Shown: positions 53,979 through 64,000, counted from the first letter of the stretch. The stretch: DNA of 64,000 bases from Anoxybacillus pushchinoensis (GCF_900111795.1 NZ_FOJQ01000005.1:1-64000); one strand, 5' to 3'. Numbers and translations: made by a program. The notes: generated by a model from the letters alone, not told the origin.

Positions 53979-55502
53979 CTGTTTATATTGCCTGTCATCT
54001 GGCTGAAGCTGCAATGCACGTTCTACCGCTTGCTTTGCTTTTTCATATTTTTTTTCTTCCGCATACAATAACGCTAAATAGTAAAATGCCTCATGAAAAT
54101 GCTCATTTTTTTCGACGGCATCATATAAATATTGTTTCGCCGCATCATAATCTTTTTGTTGAATACGAATGTACGCACGTAAAAAATCTGCTTTATATGC
54201 TTCCGCATCTTGCGGATGAATGAGTGCAAGCATTCGCTCGGCCTCTCCATACTCACGCTCGTCAATATATTGCTTTGACAAAGCAAGAACGAGCTGTGCT
54301 TCGTCCGCTGGTGGCCGATGAAAACCAATATATAAACATGCAGCAGTAACGATTGCGGTCAACAAAGCCGACAGCCACTGACTAAGACGAAGACGCTCTT
54401 TCGGAAGATGAACGATGCTAGCGGCTAAAAATCCGCCGATTAGACCACCAATATGACCAGCGTTATCAATATTTGGGACAATGAAACCAAATGCTAAATT
54501 GATTCCAATGATCGTTAGCACATTCATTCCGATTGTTCTAAAAAATAAATGTGGATGCACTTTTCCAAAATAAAGAAGGGCTCCAAAACATCCGAAAATC
54601 GCGCCAGACGCACCAGCAGATACTGATGGCGAAAACAAAAAACTAGCGAGTGAACCGGCAAAACCTGCAAATATATAAATGAGTAAAAAACGGAACGAGC
54701 CGTACAATTTCTCAACGAGCGGACCTAAGTAATACAGCGCAAACGTGTTCATAATTAAATGCAAAAAACCGACATGTAAAACGATTGGTGTAAAAAATCG
54801 CCACCATTCCCCTTGCAAAATAAGCGGGTTGAATTTTGCCCCATATTCAATAAGCGTCAACGTATTTGTACTTCCGCCGTTTAACTCTAAAATGAAAAAC
54901 ATAGCGATTTGCAACGCAATGAATACATATGTCCATCTTCCTTTTCCACGCTCAAACATGCGCCGTTCGTTTTCATACACTTGTTCAGCGAACGATAACA
55001 CTTGTTTTTTAAATGATTGCAGTTCATCGTATAAAATTGGAGAATCGTCAGGTACATATACTTTCATCGATTGTTGGAACCGGGCAGAAAGTTCGTGCAA
55101 AATCGAATACATATTGCCTGCATGCATGACGAATGTTTCCATATGCACTCGATCATTTATTAACGGATGCTGCACATGTAATTCCCAATCGTCGACTGGC
55201 GGATACATCATCACATATATGTTAATGACATGAAGCTGGCGACGAAACTGTTTCCTCCTCCATTCATCGACAGCAACAAGCGCACGTTGCATATCGCGCT
55301 TTAACGATATGCTCCAATCGATGTCGGTGCGAACGAGGCGAACGAGAGGCGCTTTTCGCTCGCGCGTAGACTGTAGCCAAGCTTCCCCTTCGTCAGACGA
55401 CAAATAGACGATTTCATGATCTGCCTTTAAAAGTTGGAATATCATTTGCCAGTATACAAAATCAGAGCGAATGCTCAACCTTCCCTCTCCCTTCGCTATC
55501 AT
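53949..55502 (-). CDS. yqgP: Rhomboid intramembrane serine protease YqgP with TPR tail
   Basis: A 517-residue protein. The N-terminal soluble part (about 1-180) precedes the rhomboid core with about seven helices. HxxxN is in HLIMNTFALYYLGP, the nucleophile Ser in GASGAIFG, and the catalytic His in NAGHIGGLIGGF. Two or three TPR units follow (about 385-515, EKNEHFHEAFYYLALLY). B. subtilis YqgP cleaves the magnesium transporter MgtE under manganese stress with FtsH; mntR nearby is only a coincidence of map position. Confidence 0.93.
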   Translation of the reverse strand: MIAKGEGRLSIRSDFVYWQMIFQLLKADHEIVYLSSDEGEAWLQSTRERKAPLVRLVRTDIDWSISLKRDMQRALVAVDEWRRKQFRRQLHVINIYVMMYPPVDDWELHVQHPLINDRVHMETFVMHAGNMYSILHELSARFQQSMKVYVPDDSPILYDELQSFKKQVLSFAEQVYENERRMFERGKGRWTYVFIALQIAMFFILELNGGSTNTLTLIEYGAKFNPLILQGEWWRFFTPIVLHVGFLHLIMNTFALYYLGPLVEKLYGSFRFLLIYIFAGFAGSLASFLFSPSVSAGASGAIFGCFGALLYFGKVHPHLFFRTIGMNVLTIIGINLAFGFIVPNIDNAGHIGGLIGGFLAASIVHLPKERLRLSQWLSALLTAIVTAACLYIGFHRPPADEAQLVLALSKQYIDEREYGEAERMLALIHPQDAEAYKADFLRAYIRIQQKDYDAAKQYLYDAVEKNEHFHEAFYYLALLYAEEKKYEKAKQAVERALQLQPDDRQYKQLLRELEQLL

Positions 55503-55537
55503 ACCCCTCTTTTACCATACTCTTTTACAAAGCGCAA

Positions 55538-55723
55538 CTATTTGTACTTTTGTAAAAATAATGTGGGCATAAGGCGATGGCGAATGAACGGAATAGACAT
55601 CCCCCATTGCACAAGCCGCTTTCGAACAGATTCCTGTTTCAATACTTCATTCAGTAATCGATAGCGAAACCGATAAAGAACTAGTACAGCAAGTAAGGTG
55701 ACAAGCCGTGTTCTTCCATTCAA
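55538..55723 (-). CDS. Small basic membrane-associated protein (YqgO position)
   Basis: About 61 residues with a short hydrophobic N-terminus and many Arg/Lys, ending FIRHRLMPTLFLQ. The first ATG (55741) contains the AGGAGG ribosome site, so the TTG at 55723 is the more likely start. It lies where B. subtilis has yqgO. Function unknown. Confidence 0.55.
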   Translation of the reverse strand: MNGRTRLVTLLAVLVLYRFRYRLLNEVLKQESVRKRLVQWGMSIPFIRHRLMPTLFLQKYK

Positions 55724-55771
55724 TATGATCAACCTCCTCATTTTTACCGTTCCCTTTTCGAAACGAAATTA

Positions 55772-55800
55772 TAAAAAAGGTTGCCTCATGATGAGACAAC

Positions 55801-55802
<2 letters not shown>
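55772..55802 (-). terminator. Terminator of ldh
   Basis: AGGTTGCCTC / GAGACAACCT with a short ATGAT loop, followed on the minus strand by T6, overlapping the ldh stop. Confidence 0.85.
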
Positions 55803-56835
<1,033 letters not shown>

Positions 56836-56911
56836 AGTTTATGGGTCATAAATTATTAACATTTTGTTAATTTTTTCACCTGTATGATATAAATACAATC
56901 ACTCTGTTTTG

Positions 56912-57481
56912 TTATTCGTTTTCACAAACGATAATTCCTTCATTCGTAATGACAATTTGAACAGGAATGTCATGTGTTTCGATCGGTAGGGTAGAAACAA
57001 TTTGGCAGTCGTACGCAAGAGAAAAAGTGTCATTAGGAAAGTCTACTAAATATCGGTCGTAATATCCTCCCCCGTAGCCAAGCCGATACCCTCGGCGAAC
57101 GAAAGCGAGCCCCGGCACGAATAACAATTGTATATCGTGCTTTTGTACTTCTTTCGTTTTTTCCACAATCGGTTCATATAAATCAAAAAAAGAGCGTTCG
57201 GTTTGTTGAAACGAATGAATTTCTCGAAATACCATTTGTTTCGTCTGTACATCACATTTTGGGATCGCAACTCTTTTTCCCTCTTGCCATGCCCGTTCAA
57301 TAATGGCCATTGTATCCACTTCGGTTTGCCGCGATATCGTTATGCCAATTACATGTGCTTTTTTCCAACTATGTTGCTGAAATAATATGTCGTGAATGAT
57401 TGTTTCTTTTTTCTTACGCTCTTCTTTTGTCATATGTAAAATACGTTGTTTTATCTGTTGTCGCAATAATTTCTTATCCAT
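56912..57481 (-). CDS. yqgN: 5-formyltetrahydrofolate cyclo-ligase
   Basis: A 189-residue enzyme. LLRQQIKQRILHM at the N-terminus, the ATP-binding GLAFVRRGYRLGYGGGYYDRYL loop (seen in pieces) and LAYDCQIV are present. It converts 5-formyl-THF to 5,10-methenyl-THF using ATP. It connects with FolD and GcvT in one-carbon metabolism. It lies between rpmG and ldh. Confidence 0.93.
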   Translation of the reverse strand: MDKKLLRQQIKQRILHMTKEERKKKETIIHDILFQQHSWKKAHVIGITISRQTEVDTMAIIERAWQEGKRVAIPKCDVQTKQMVFREIHSFQQTERSFFDLYEPIVEKTKEVQKHDIQLLFVPGLAFVRRGYRLGYGGGYYDRYLVDFPNDTFSLAYDCQIVSTLPIETHDIPVQIVITNEGIIVCENE

Positions 57482-57502
57482 TATCCTTCCCCCTCTTTCA
57501 TA

Positions 57503-57537
57503 AAAAAATAAGCAACAGGAGAAAGTTCCTGCTGCTT
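57503..57537 (-). terminator. Terminator of rpmG
   Basis: An 11-bp stem (57510-57520 / 57527-57537, one G-T pair on the RNA) with a 6-nt loop, followed by seven T on the minus strand. Confidence 0.85.
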
Positions 57538-57685
57538 ACTTTGTTTCACGATGAAGCGTTGCTTTTTTGTCTCGCGGGCAATATTTTTTCAATTCAAGAC
57601 GCTCTGTATTGTTGCGCTTGTTTTTTGTTGAAATATAGTTGCGTTCGCCGCATTCTGTGCATGCTAACGTAATATTTACACGCAT
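57536..57685 (-). CDS. rpmG: 50S ribosomal protein L33
   Basis: A 49-residue L33 beginning [17 protein letters not shown] and ending HRETK. It holds three of the four zinc-site cysteines (CTEC and KKYC); the fourth position is Asp (CPRD). It is therefore intermediate between the C+ and C- forms of L33. The true start is the ATG at 57685; the upstream extension is not supported. Confidence 0.93.
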   Translation of the reverse strand: MRVNITLACTECGERNYISTKNKRNNTERLELKKYCPRDKKATLHRETK

Positions 57686-57765
57686 CGTTCTTTCCCTCCA
57701 AACAAAAGTATTGTAATCACACCCTTCCATCATATCATTTTTTTAAAACAAATTCCATATGAATT

Positions 57766-60150
57766 TTATACGTTTTGATATTGCCGAATTTTCTTTATAT
57801 AGTATTTCGTATATTCTTTTGCCTTTTGAGCATTTGCCGCTTGTGAATAAATGGTCAACGTTGGTTCGTCAAGCTTCGGTAAAATTAACGTCCACGCCCC
57901 GTCTTCGTGATATACTTTCATTCCATCTGTAAAATCAACTTGTTTGTCGCTTTCATCTTCTAACAACTTACGCATCACAGCAGCACGCTCGTTCCACGGA
58001 CAGTAAACGTGACGACAAGATAAATGGATTGTCGGAATAGACGACACAATGGCACGAAGGGAACAACGTTCAATCGCTAACAAATGTAACAGTTGTATGC
58101 ACGCGTATAATCCGTCCAAATAAAAATGAAACGGTTCATGATGAGCAAGAAGCAAGTCTCGTCTCGTATCTTTGACATAAATCATTTCGCCATGCAAACG
58201 TTCCGCTAGCGTATGCAAAACGGACGGCGCCCAAGAAGGAACTGCTACTTTTTTCGTTTCACTAAACAAAAGAGATACTAATACATGTAAAGAGATAGCT
58301 TCTTCATTCGTCAAAACGACCCCTCGTCCGTCAAAAATGCGAAAACGTTCCCCAAAATGATGAAATACAATCGCGAAATGAGCTTGTGTCTTTTCTACTT
58401 CATTTTTCATATATTCGTCATTCCCATTTGCTGTCCAAATCACTTCGATTGGAAACGACTGAAGCGTACGTTCAATCACTTTTCGTAATAAAGGAGAACT
58501 GCATACAACGACTTTCAATGGCTCTAATGAAGAAAAGGACATCGATTGTTGCAATGTGCGAACGTACGTGTAATCGTCCTCTTTTTGTTTCATTGATTGA
58601 CCAATTTGCCCTGTTGGCACGTAACTCATTTCCTCATATCCCATTTTCTGTTCAATCGCTTGCTCCACTTTTCGATCGACCGGATATCCATATTCATCAT
58701 GTATATCGATGATTACTTCGTCATGTTCATTGATTGTGATAAATATGCCTCCATCATAGCCTTTATCAGCAATAATGTAACGAAAAGCTGGTAAATACGC
58801 TCCATCATATACGTTTGTATCTAGCCCATGCATGTGCAAACATTGGGCAAATAACATGCTGATCGTTTCAGAAAGCGGATGGTCATCAAAACCGATTAAT
58901 ATACAGCTTCCCCTTTGATATAAGTTGCTATATGCTGATGCCAGCTGCACAATAAGTGACGGTTGCGCATCAGCCGCTCGTATTTTCATTCCCTGCTCAC
59001 TAAACGATGTTTTCATCTGTCTTTCTTTCCATACAATCGATTCCTTTACTCTCGTTTTCTCAGCAATCGTTTTATTTGGCCAAATTTTTGCTAAAGGCTG
59101 CACCTTTACCTTGTTTTCTAATTTACATTTTGTTCCAATTACTGCATAATCAAATATTTCATTTTTTTTGCCGATGTACACATCGTTCGCTACGATCGCC
59201 CCACGCAATTCACTATGTTGATCGATATACACGTCCGGCCAAACGATAGAGCGCTTTAGTGATGCATGCTTCCCAATGAATGAACCAGCACCAATGACTG
59301 TATAAGGGCCAATCGCCGCATGTTGATCAATACATACATCATCCCCAATGACAATCGGTCCTTCCAACTTTACCTGTTGCGCAATGTCGACCCGCTCCCC
59401 GACCCATACAGCAGGAGCAATTTCTCTATAATGCGGGGGAATAAAACGATGAGCCATAAAGTCCATGTGTGTTTGATGGTATTGTTCAATGACACCAATA
59501 TCCGTCCAATATCCATCCGCTTGCCATCCGTATATCGGATATCCGTTTTGAATGAGATATGGAAAAATATGTTGACTAAAATCATAAGGTGGATGCTCTG
59601 GCATATGATCGAAAATAGCTGGATGGCAAATGTAAATGCCTGTGTTAACTAAATCACTACATACTTCATTCCATTTTGGTTTTTCTACGAAATGAATCAT
59701 TTTTCCGTGTCGATCTGTCACAATTCCACCGTATGAAAGAGGAATGGCTTCGTGGTGCATAAGAACAGTAGCTATTGCTTGTTTGGAGAAATGAAAATCT
59801 AGTGCTGGCTGTAAATCAATCGTTGTGATTGTATCCGCGCTAATTACAACGAACGTATCATCTAAAAAAGATTGTGCGTGTTTCACACTTCCTGCCGTTC
59901 CAAGTGGTACGTCATCTTCAAAATAATGAAGACGCACACCGAGCCGCCGCCCGTCACCAAAATAGCGAACGATTTCGTCACTTAAATATTGAACAGTTAC
60001 AGCAATATTTGTAATTCCATATCGTTTTAACCATTCAATACTATACTCCATCACGGGTTTGTTCATAACAGGTACAAGCGGTTTCGGAACATGACAAGTT
60101 AAAGGACGTAACCGCGTTCCTCTTCCCCCCGCCATAATGACTGCTTTCAC
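57766..60150 (-). CDS. Sugar-phosphate nucleotidyltransferase fused to a degenerate phosphomannomutase domain
   Basis: A 794-residue protein. The N-terminal nucleotidyltransferase domain (about 1-230) has intact MAGGRGTRLRPLT and PKPLVPV. A left-handed beta-helix follows (about 245-365). The C-terminal part (about 375-790) has the alpha-D-phosphohexomutase layout, but the key motifs are changed. TASHNP is TINEHDE, the DGDGDR metal loop is FDGRGVV, and RPSGTEP is LPKLDEP. The first half is probably an active NDP-sugar (GDP-mannose-type) pyrophosphorylase and the second half a pseudoenzyme, perhaps regulatory. Substrate not proven. Confidence 0.8.
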   Translation of the reverse strand: MKAVIMAGGRGTRLRPLTCHVPKPLVPVMNKPVMEYSIEWLKRYGITNIAVTVQYLSDEIVRYFGDGRRLGVRLHYFEDDVPLGTAGSVKHAQSFLDDTFVVISADTITTIDLQPALDFHFSKQAIATVLMHHEAIPLSYGGIVTDRHGKMIHFVEKPKWNEVCSDLVNTGIYICHPAIFDHMPEHPPYDFSQHIFPYLIQNGYPIYGWQADGYWTDIGVIEQYHQTHMDFMAHRFIPPHYREIAPAVWVGERVDIAQQVKLEGPIVIGDDVCIDQHAAIGPYTVIGAGSFIGKHASLKRSIVWPDVYIDQHSELRGAIVANDVYIGKKNEIFDYAVIGTKCKLENKVKVQPLAKIWPNKTIAEKTRVKESIVWKERQMKTSFSEQGMKIRAADAQPSLIVQLASAYSNLYQRGSCILIGFDDHPLSETISMLFAQCLHMHGLDTNVYDGAYLPAFRYIIADKGYDGGIFITINEHDEVIIDIHDEYGYPVDRKVEQAIEQKMGYEEMSYVPTGQIGQSMKQKEDDYTYVRTLQQSMSFSSLEPLKVVVCSSPLLRKVIERTLQSFPIEVIWTANGNDEYMKNEVEKTQAHFAIVFHHFGERFRIFDGRGVVLTNEEAISLHVLVSLLFSETKKVAVPSWAPSVLHTLAERLHGEMIYVKDTRRDLLLAHHEPFHFYLDGLYACIQLLHLLAIERCSLRAIVSSIPTIHLSCRHVYCPWNERAAVMRKLLEDESDKQVDFTDGMKVYHEDGAWTLILPKLDEPTLTIYSQAANAQKAKEYTKYYIKKIRQYQNV

Positions 60151-60294
60151 AACATATCCCCCCTAAGTGAAAGCACACTTTTTTCCATTCTATCATAGTA
60201 ACAATATTTGGACAATATATGAAATTTGTCGACTTTACACGAAAATGATGCATGATAGCTATATTCCTATGTATAATAAAGTGGGGTGAAAAAC

Positions 60295-60612
60295 ATGATC
60301 GAATACACATTTATTGGACTTGTTTCTTTTGCTGTTTTACTGTTGCTTATTTCCTTTTTTCAAAAAGACCGCGTAAAAGAAGTAGAAGAACAAGTAGAGC
60401 AGCTAACGTTGTCAACGATGCAGCAATTGTATGAAATAAAGAAACGTGTCAAAGCGATCGAAGAGGAATTGCTCGTCGGAATCGAGCCATTTTCCAATGA
60501 AGAACAAATATGGCGCTTATATAAGCAAGGATGGACAAAGGAACAAATCGCCCACAAAGTACATATGCCGATTGATGAAGTGAGCTTAACGATCGCGAGG
60601 AATGAACGATGA
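60295..60612 (+). CDS. Membrane-anchored coiled-coil protein with HTH-like end
   Basis: A 105-residue protein with one N-terminal membrane helix (about 4-24), a coiled coil (about 28-65) and a C-terminal helix-turn-helix-like part (WRLYKQGWTKEQIAHKVHM). The layout resembles SwrB/YlxL-type proteins. The upstream GTG at 60286 overlaps the GGGGTG ribosome site, so ATG 60295 is preferred. Its stop overlaps the next gene by 4 bp; function unknown. Confidence 0.65.
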   Translation: MIEYTFIGLVSFAVLLLLISFFQKDRVKEVEEQVEQLTLSTMQQLYEIKKRVKAIEEELLVGIEPFSNEEQIWRLYKQGWTKEQIAHKVHMPIDEVSLTIARNER

Positions 60613-61019
60613 GAAACATAACTCGTGCATTTTCGGCTGGCATATTGTTCGCTACAACGATATTAGCTATCGTGTACCACGTTTATTACATGGGCGATAC
60701 ACATGTAACGAAACAACAATATGAACTAGTGATCGCTGAACGAAATAAACTAGCTGATGAGCTAGAAAAACTAAAAAAAGAAAAGAAAAACACGACACTT
60801 CCGCGAAAAGAAACGTACGTTTATACGTTAACGATCGAAAAAGGGGAAGCAAGCCGAGATATCGCTAAACGTCTCGAGCAAGCTCGCATCATTGATGACG
60901 CACAATCATTTTTAACATACCTTGATACGCACCAGTTGACGCGCGCTGTTCGCCCGGGAACATATATCGTTACGAGCGATATGTCTCATGAACAAATTGC
61001 ACGACAAATAACAAAATAA
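60609..61019 (+). CDS. Membrane-anchored protein with MltG/YceG-like LysM-type domain
   Basis: A 136-residue protein: one N-terminal helix (about 8-27), a charged linker (about 38-62) and a domain (about 68-136) reading YTLTIEKGEASRDIAKRL...RPGTYIV...SHEQIARQI. This matches the LysM-like N-terminal domain of the endolytic transglycosylase MltG, without the catalytic part. It could bind peptidoglycan. It is cotranscribed with the coiled-coil protein. Confidence 0.65.
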   Translation: MRNITRAFSAGILFATTILAIVYHVYYMGDTHVTKQQYELVIAERNKLADELEKLKKEKKNTTLPRKETYVYTLTIEKGEASRDIAKRLEQARIIDDAQSFLTYLDTHQLTRAVRPGTYIVTSDMSHEQIARQITK

Positions 61020-61049
61020 GGATGTCCACGCACGTGCGAGGACATCCTT
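61018..61049. terminator. Bidirectional terminator after the MltG-like gene
   Basis: AAGGATGTCC / GGACATCCTT encloses a second palindrome CGCACGTGCG. T-runs follow in the plus direction and A/T in the other. Confidence 0.85.
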
Positions 61050-61054
61050 TTCAT

Positions 61055-61714
61055 TTAGTCATTTAAATCGTAATGTTTCCCTTTTACTAAATAAAAGACG
61101 TTTTCAGCAATATTTGTAGCATGGTCAGCAATGCGCTCAATGTAGCGAGCGGTAAAAGATAGTTGGGTAATTTGTGACATAGCATCTGGATGAGCTTTTG
61201 TTCGCTCAAGCAGTTCACGAATCGTTTCTCCATATAAGCGGTCGACTTCATCGTCCATATCTGCCACTTTTTTAGCAGCAACAACATCTTCTTCATAGTA
61301 CGCTTTTAACGTTAATGAAAGCATATTCACTGCTATATTATGCATTTTTTCTAACTTATTTAACGAAATCACAAACGGCTGTTCACCAATTCGAATCGCA
61401 GATTTTGCAATGTTGACAGCAAAATCCGCCATTCTTTCAACGTCCGTTGCAATTTTAATCGCAACAATAATGCGGCGCAAATCGATCGCAACAGGTTGTT
61501 GTTTTGCAATTAGTAAAATCGCAAAATCGTTAATTTCTTCATCAAGCAAATCGATTTTTGCATCATTTTCAAGCACTTGTAGCGCTAAATCGTTATTTTT
61601 CGTTTTCAATGCTTCAAATGATTGTGTTAATGCAATTTCTGCTAAACTTCCGAGCTGCAACAGTTGATCGCGCAACGCTTGTAAATCATCATCAAACTTC
61701 TCACGTACAGCCAT
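61055..61714 (-). CDS. phoU: Phosphate signalling/transport regulator PhoU
   Basis: A 219-residue protein of two similar three-helix bundles, with metal-binding E/D-rich motifs in DVERMADFAVNIAKSA and YIERIADHATNIAENV. It links the Pst transporter to phosphate signalling and limits uptake. It is last in the pst cluster, separated from pstB by a hairpin terminator. Confidence 0.95.
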   Translation of the reverse strand: MAVREKFDDDLQALRDQLLQLGSLAEIALTQSFEALKTKNNDLALQVLENDAKIDLLDEEINDFAILLIAKQQPVAIDLRRIIVAIKIATDVERMADFAVNIAKSAIRIGEQPFVISLNKLEKMHNIAVNMLSLTLKAYYEEDVVAAKKVADMDDEVDRLYGETIRELLERTKAHPDAMSQITQLSFTARYIERIADHATNIAENVFYLVKGKHYDLND

Positions 61715-61744
61715 TGAACCACACTCCCCCTTTTTGTATTTTGA

Positions 61745-61776
61745 AAAAATCGTGCGAGTACGCTCGCACGATTTTT
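61745..61776 (-). terminator. Hairpin terminator between pstB and phoU
   Basis: A perfect 14-bp stem AAAAATCGTGCGAG / CTCGCACGATTTTT with a TACG loop. It ends pstB transcripts, probably partially, so phoU may be expressed at a lower level. Confidence 0.85.
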
Positions 61777-62589
61777 TTATCCAAATCGGCCTGTAATATA
61801 ATCTTCTGTTCGTTTGTCGTCTGGATTTGAGAACAACTTATCTGTATCGTTATACTCGACGACTTCACCGTTTAAGAAAAAGGCGGTTTTGTCGGAAATA
61901 CGCGCAGCTTGTTGCATATTATGTGTAACGATAATAATGCTGTAGTTTTTCTTTAGCTCTTGCACAAGCTCTTCTACTTTCAATGTTGAAATTGGGTCAA
62001 GCGCAGACGTTGGTTCGTCCATTAAAATGACATCTGGCTCAATCGCTAAACAGCGAGCAATACATAAACGTTGTTGTTGTCCACCTGACAATCCGTACGC
62101 ATTCGTGTGCAAACGGTCTTTCACTTCATCCCAAATTGCCGCGCCACGCAAACTTCTTTCGACAATCTCATCTAAAATTTTCTTATCGCGAATGCCGTGA
62201 ATACGTGGTCCATATGCTACGTTATCATAAATCGATTTCGGAAACGGGTTTGGCTTTTGGAATACCATTCCCACTTGCGTACGCAATTCTTCGACGCGGT
62301 ACGATTTATCGAAAATGTTACGCCCACGATACGTAATCTCACCAGACGTACGCACGTTTGGTACAAGTTCGATCATTCGGTTTAACGTCTTAATGTATGT
62401 CGACTTTCCACAACCCGATGGACCGATAATAGCTGTTACTTCATTTTCGTAAATATCTAAGTCAATATTTTTTAGCGCATGATGTTCTCCATACCATAAA
62501 TTTAAATTTTTCGTGCGATACACAACGTTTTTTTCACTTCGTTCTTCCGCTTGCTTATTTTTACGTTCTTTCACAACTGTTAATTCCAT
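61777..62589 (-). CDS. pstB: Phosphate ABC transporter ATP-binding protein
   Basis: A 270-residue ABC ATPase. Walker A is GPSGCGKST, the signature [15 protein letters not shown], Walker [14 protein letters not shown], and the switch His is in [11 protein letters not shown]. It drives phosphate import through PstC/PstA. A charged N-terminal extension (about 1-25) precedes the domain. Confidence 0.96.
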   Translation of the reverse strand: MELTVVKERKNKQAEERSEKNVVYRTKNLNLWYGEHHALKNIDLDIYENEVTAIIGPSGCGKSTYIKTLNRMIELVPNVRTSGEITYRGRNIFDKSYRVEELRTQVGMVFQKPNPFPKSIYDNVAYGPRIHGIRDKKILDEIVERSLRGAAIWDEVKDRLHTNAYGLSGGQQQRLCIARCLAIEPDVILMDEPTSALDPISTLKVEELVQELKKNYSIIIVTHNMQQAARISDKTAFFLNGEVVEYNDTDKLFSNPDDKRTEDYITGRFG

Positions 62590-62615
62590 GGATAAGTTCC
62601 CCTTTCAACGCGCAA

Positions 62616-63497
62616 TTAATAACGTTTTTGAAACTTGTTGCGAATGAAAATGGCAATCGAGTTCATAAAGATGAGCACAACGAGCAACACGACAATTCCG
62701 GCAGCTGCGACGTTTTGGAAGTCAGCTTGTGGACGCGACGTCCAGTTATAAATCTGCATCGGCATGACAGTAAATGTATCGAGAATGCCCTGTGGCAAGT
62801 ACGCCAAAAATGTCGGAATACCTAAAACAACGAGCGGCGCAGTTTCACCAATTGCACGAGATAAAGCTAAAATGCTCCCCGTTAAAATGCCAGGGATAGC
62901 CGCTGGAAGAACGATGCGATAAATCGTCTGCCATTTCGTTGCCCCCATACCATACGATGCTTCGCGCAATTGATTCGGCACAGCGCGAATAGCTTCTTGC
63001 GCTGCAACGACAATGACAGGAAGAACGAGCAAACTCATCGTCAAACCTGCTGCTAAAATGCTGCGCCCTAAATTCAACTCGCGAACGAAAATCGTCAAAC
63101 CAAGCAAACCGAATACGATCGATGGAACACCTGCTAAGTTAGAAATGTTCGTTTGAATAAAATCAGTAAACCGACTTTTCTTTGCATACTCCTCTAAGTA
63201 AATCGCTGTTCCAACCCCGAGAATAAGGGAAACAGGAGCAACGATCACCATCAACCAGAGTGAACCGACCAACCCCGCTTTTATCCCTGCGTTTTCCGGT
63301 CGACGAGACGGGAAATTATTTAAAAAGTCAACATTTAGCCAGCCAATTGCTTGAGTGAATATCCGATATAGAAGGACGACGAGAACAATGAGTCCGAATA
63401 ATGTAGCTAAGAAAAATAAAAACTTCAACACATTGTTGCGCAACAAACGACCGTCCATATATTGAACGACACGTTGTTTGTCAATTAATTTTTCCAT
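62616..63497 (-). CDS. pstA: Phosphate ABC transporter permease PstA
   Basis: A 293-residue permease with six membrane helices and the EAA-type coupling loop EAIRAVPNQLREASYGMGATKWQ (seen in pieces). It pairs with PstC. It starts 2 bp after pstC ends. Confidence 0.95.
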   Translation of the reverse strand: MEKLIDKQRVVQYMDGRLLRNNVLKFLFFLATLFGLIVLVVLLYRIFTQAIGWLNVDFLNNFPSRRPENAGIKAGLVGSLWLMVIVAPVSLILGVGTAIYLEEYAKKSRFTDFIQTNISNLAGVPSIVFGLLGLTIFVRELNLGRSILAAGLTMSLLVLPVIVVAAQEAIRAVPNQLREASYGMGATKWQTIYRIVLPAAIPGILTGSILALSRAIGETAPLVVLGIPTFLAYLPQGILDTFTVMPMQIYNWTSRPQADFQNVAAAGIVVLLVVLIFMNSIAIFIRNKFQKRY

Positions 63498-63499
63498 GA

Positions 63500-64000
63500 T
63501 TAGTACTCCTCCCTAAAGCGACGAGAAATGTATTGCGCAAGTAAGTTCATAGCTAATGTAAACACGAATAACGTCATACCAACAGCGTAAATGCTGTAAT
63601 ATACTGTCGTTCCATAGCCCGCATCTCCTGTAGTCACCTGTACAATATAAGCTGTGAGCGTTTGAATTGATTTTGTTACGTCAAATGTAAGCACCGGAGA
63701 AGAACCACCTGCTACAGCTACAATCATCGTCTCACCGACAGCACGAGAAATGGCAAGCATAAACGATGCGACAATACCTGACGTCGCTGCAGGAAGGACG
63801 ACTTTTAAAGCAACTTCTAACTTCGTTGAACCGAGGCCAAGCGCTCCTTCACGAATGGAGTTTGGCACAGAACTCATCGCATCTTCAGATAAGGAAGCAA
63901 CCATCGGAATAATCATAATACCCATGACAATACCGGGGCTTAACGCGTTAAAAATCCCTAAATTAGGAATAACTTTTTGTAAAAGTGGTGTAACAAACGT
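63500..64000 (-). CDS. pstC: Phosphate ABC transporter permease PstC (3' part)
   Basis: The last 167 codons are in the window and the frame stays open to its right edge; the ATG at 63925 is internal. The EAA-like loop NSIREGALGLGSTKLEV and the last membrane helices are present. The upstream part and pstS are outside the window. Confidence 0.93.
   Translation of the reverse strand, partial: TFVTPLLQKVIPNLGIFNALSPGIVMGIMIIPMVASLSEDAMSSVPNSIREGALGLGSTKLEVALKVVLPAATSGIVASFMLAISRAVGETMIVAVAGGSSPVLTFDVTKSIQTLTAYIVQVTTGDAGYGTTVYYSIYAVGMTLFVFTLAMNLLAQYISRRFREEY

Overview
The window comes from the chromosome of a low-to-moderate-GC, spore-forming member of the Bacillaceae. Gene order matches the Bacillus subtilis spo0A-to-pst segment almost gene for gene. 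Protein spellings and the accessory genes (B12-dependent ribonucleotide reductase, Rex-type ldh control) point to the Anoxybacillus / (Para)Geobacillus branch; this is inferred from synteny and familiarity, not from a database search.

Layout. 1-1.4 kb: unresolved left edge, DUF2627 membrane protein, glycerophosphodiesterase, YycC-like small protein. 1.4-6 kb: spo0A with a clear sigma-H promoter, spoIVB, recN, argR. 6-15 kb: a housekeeping run (tlyA, dxs, ispA, xseB, xseA, folD, nusB, Asp23-family yqhY, accC, accB). 15-21 kb: the eight-gene spoIIIA operon (feeding channel between mother cell and forespore), yqhV, efp. 21-26 kb: papQ, aroQ, yqhR, yqhQ, yqhP, patatin yqhO, mntR. 26.3-30.5 kb: an accessory insertion between mntR and lipM, holding an internally deleted splB remnant and a class II ribonucleotide reductase gene (nrdJ) split by a 1200-nt group I intron with its own homing endonuclease. 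30.5-36 kb: lipM, yqhL, and the glycine cleavage operon gcvT-gcvPA-gcvPB behind a tandem glycine riboswitch. 36-43 kb: yqhH, yqhG, yqzE, aroK, and the comGA-GG DNA-uptake pseudopilus operon. 43-50 kb: mgsR, a SufR-like regulator, DUF2626, MidA-like methyltransferase, a candidate small RNA, yqgX, yqgW, a peptidoglycan endopeptidase, an LTA synthase. 50-57.7 kb: glcK, yqgQ, a GerA-family germination protein, an exported protein of unknown role, rhomboid yqgP, yqgO, ldh with a Rex-like operator, 5-FCL, rpmG. 57.7-61 kb: a large sugar-nucleotidyltransferase with a degenerate phosphomannomutase half, and two small membrane-anchored proteins. 61-64 kb: phoU, pstB, pstA and the 3' part of pstC.

The most striking items are: (1) the group I intron, which splits nrdJ between the Gly and Glu codons of the catalytic NPCGE motif and has a visible P1 helix; (2) a 50-codon splB remnant apparently made by deletion between two YPLG-encoding stretches, still behind a sigma-G-like promoter; (3) a candidate C-rich small RNA at 46.1 kb with its own promoter, operator-like palindrome and terminator; (4) a pseudo-phosphomannomutase domain with all its active motifs changed; and (5) an ATT start codon for spoIIIAD.
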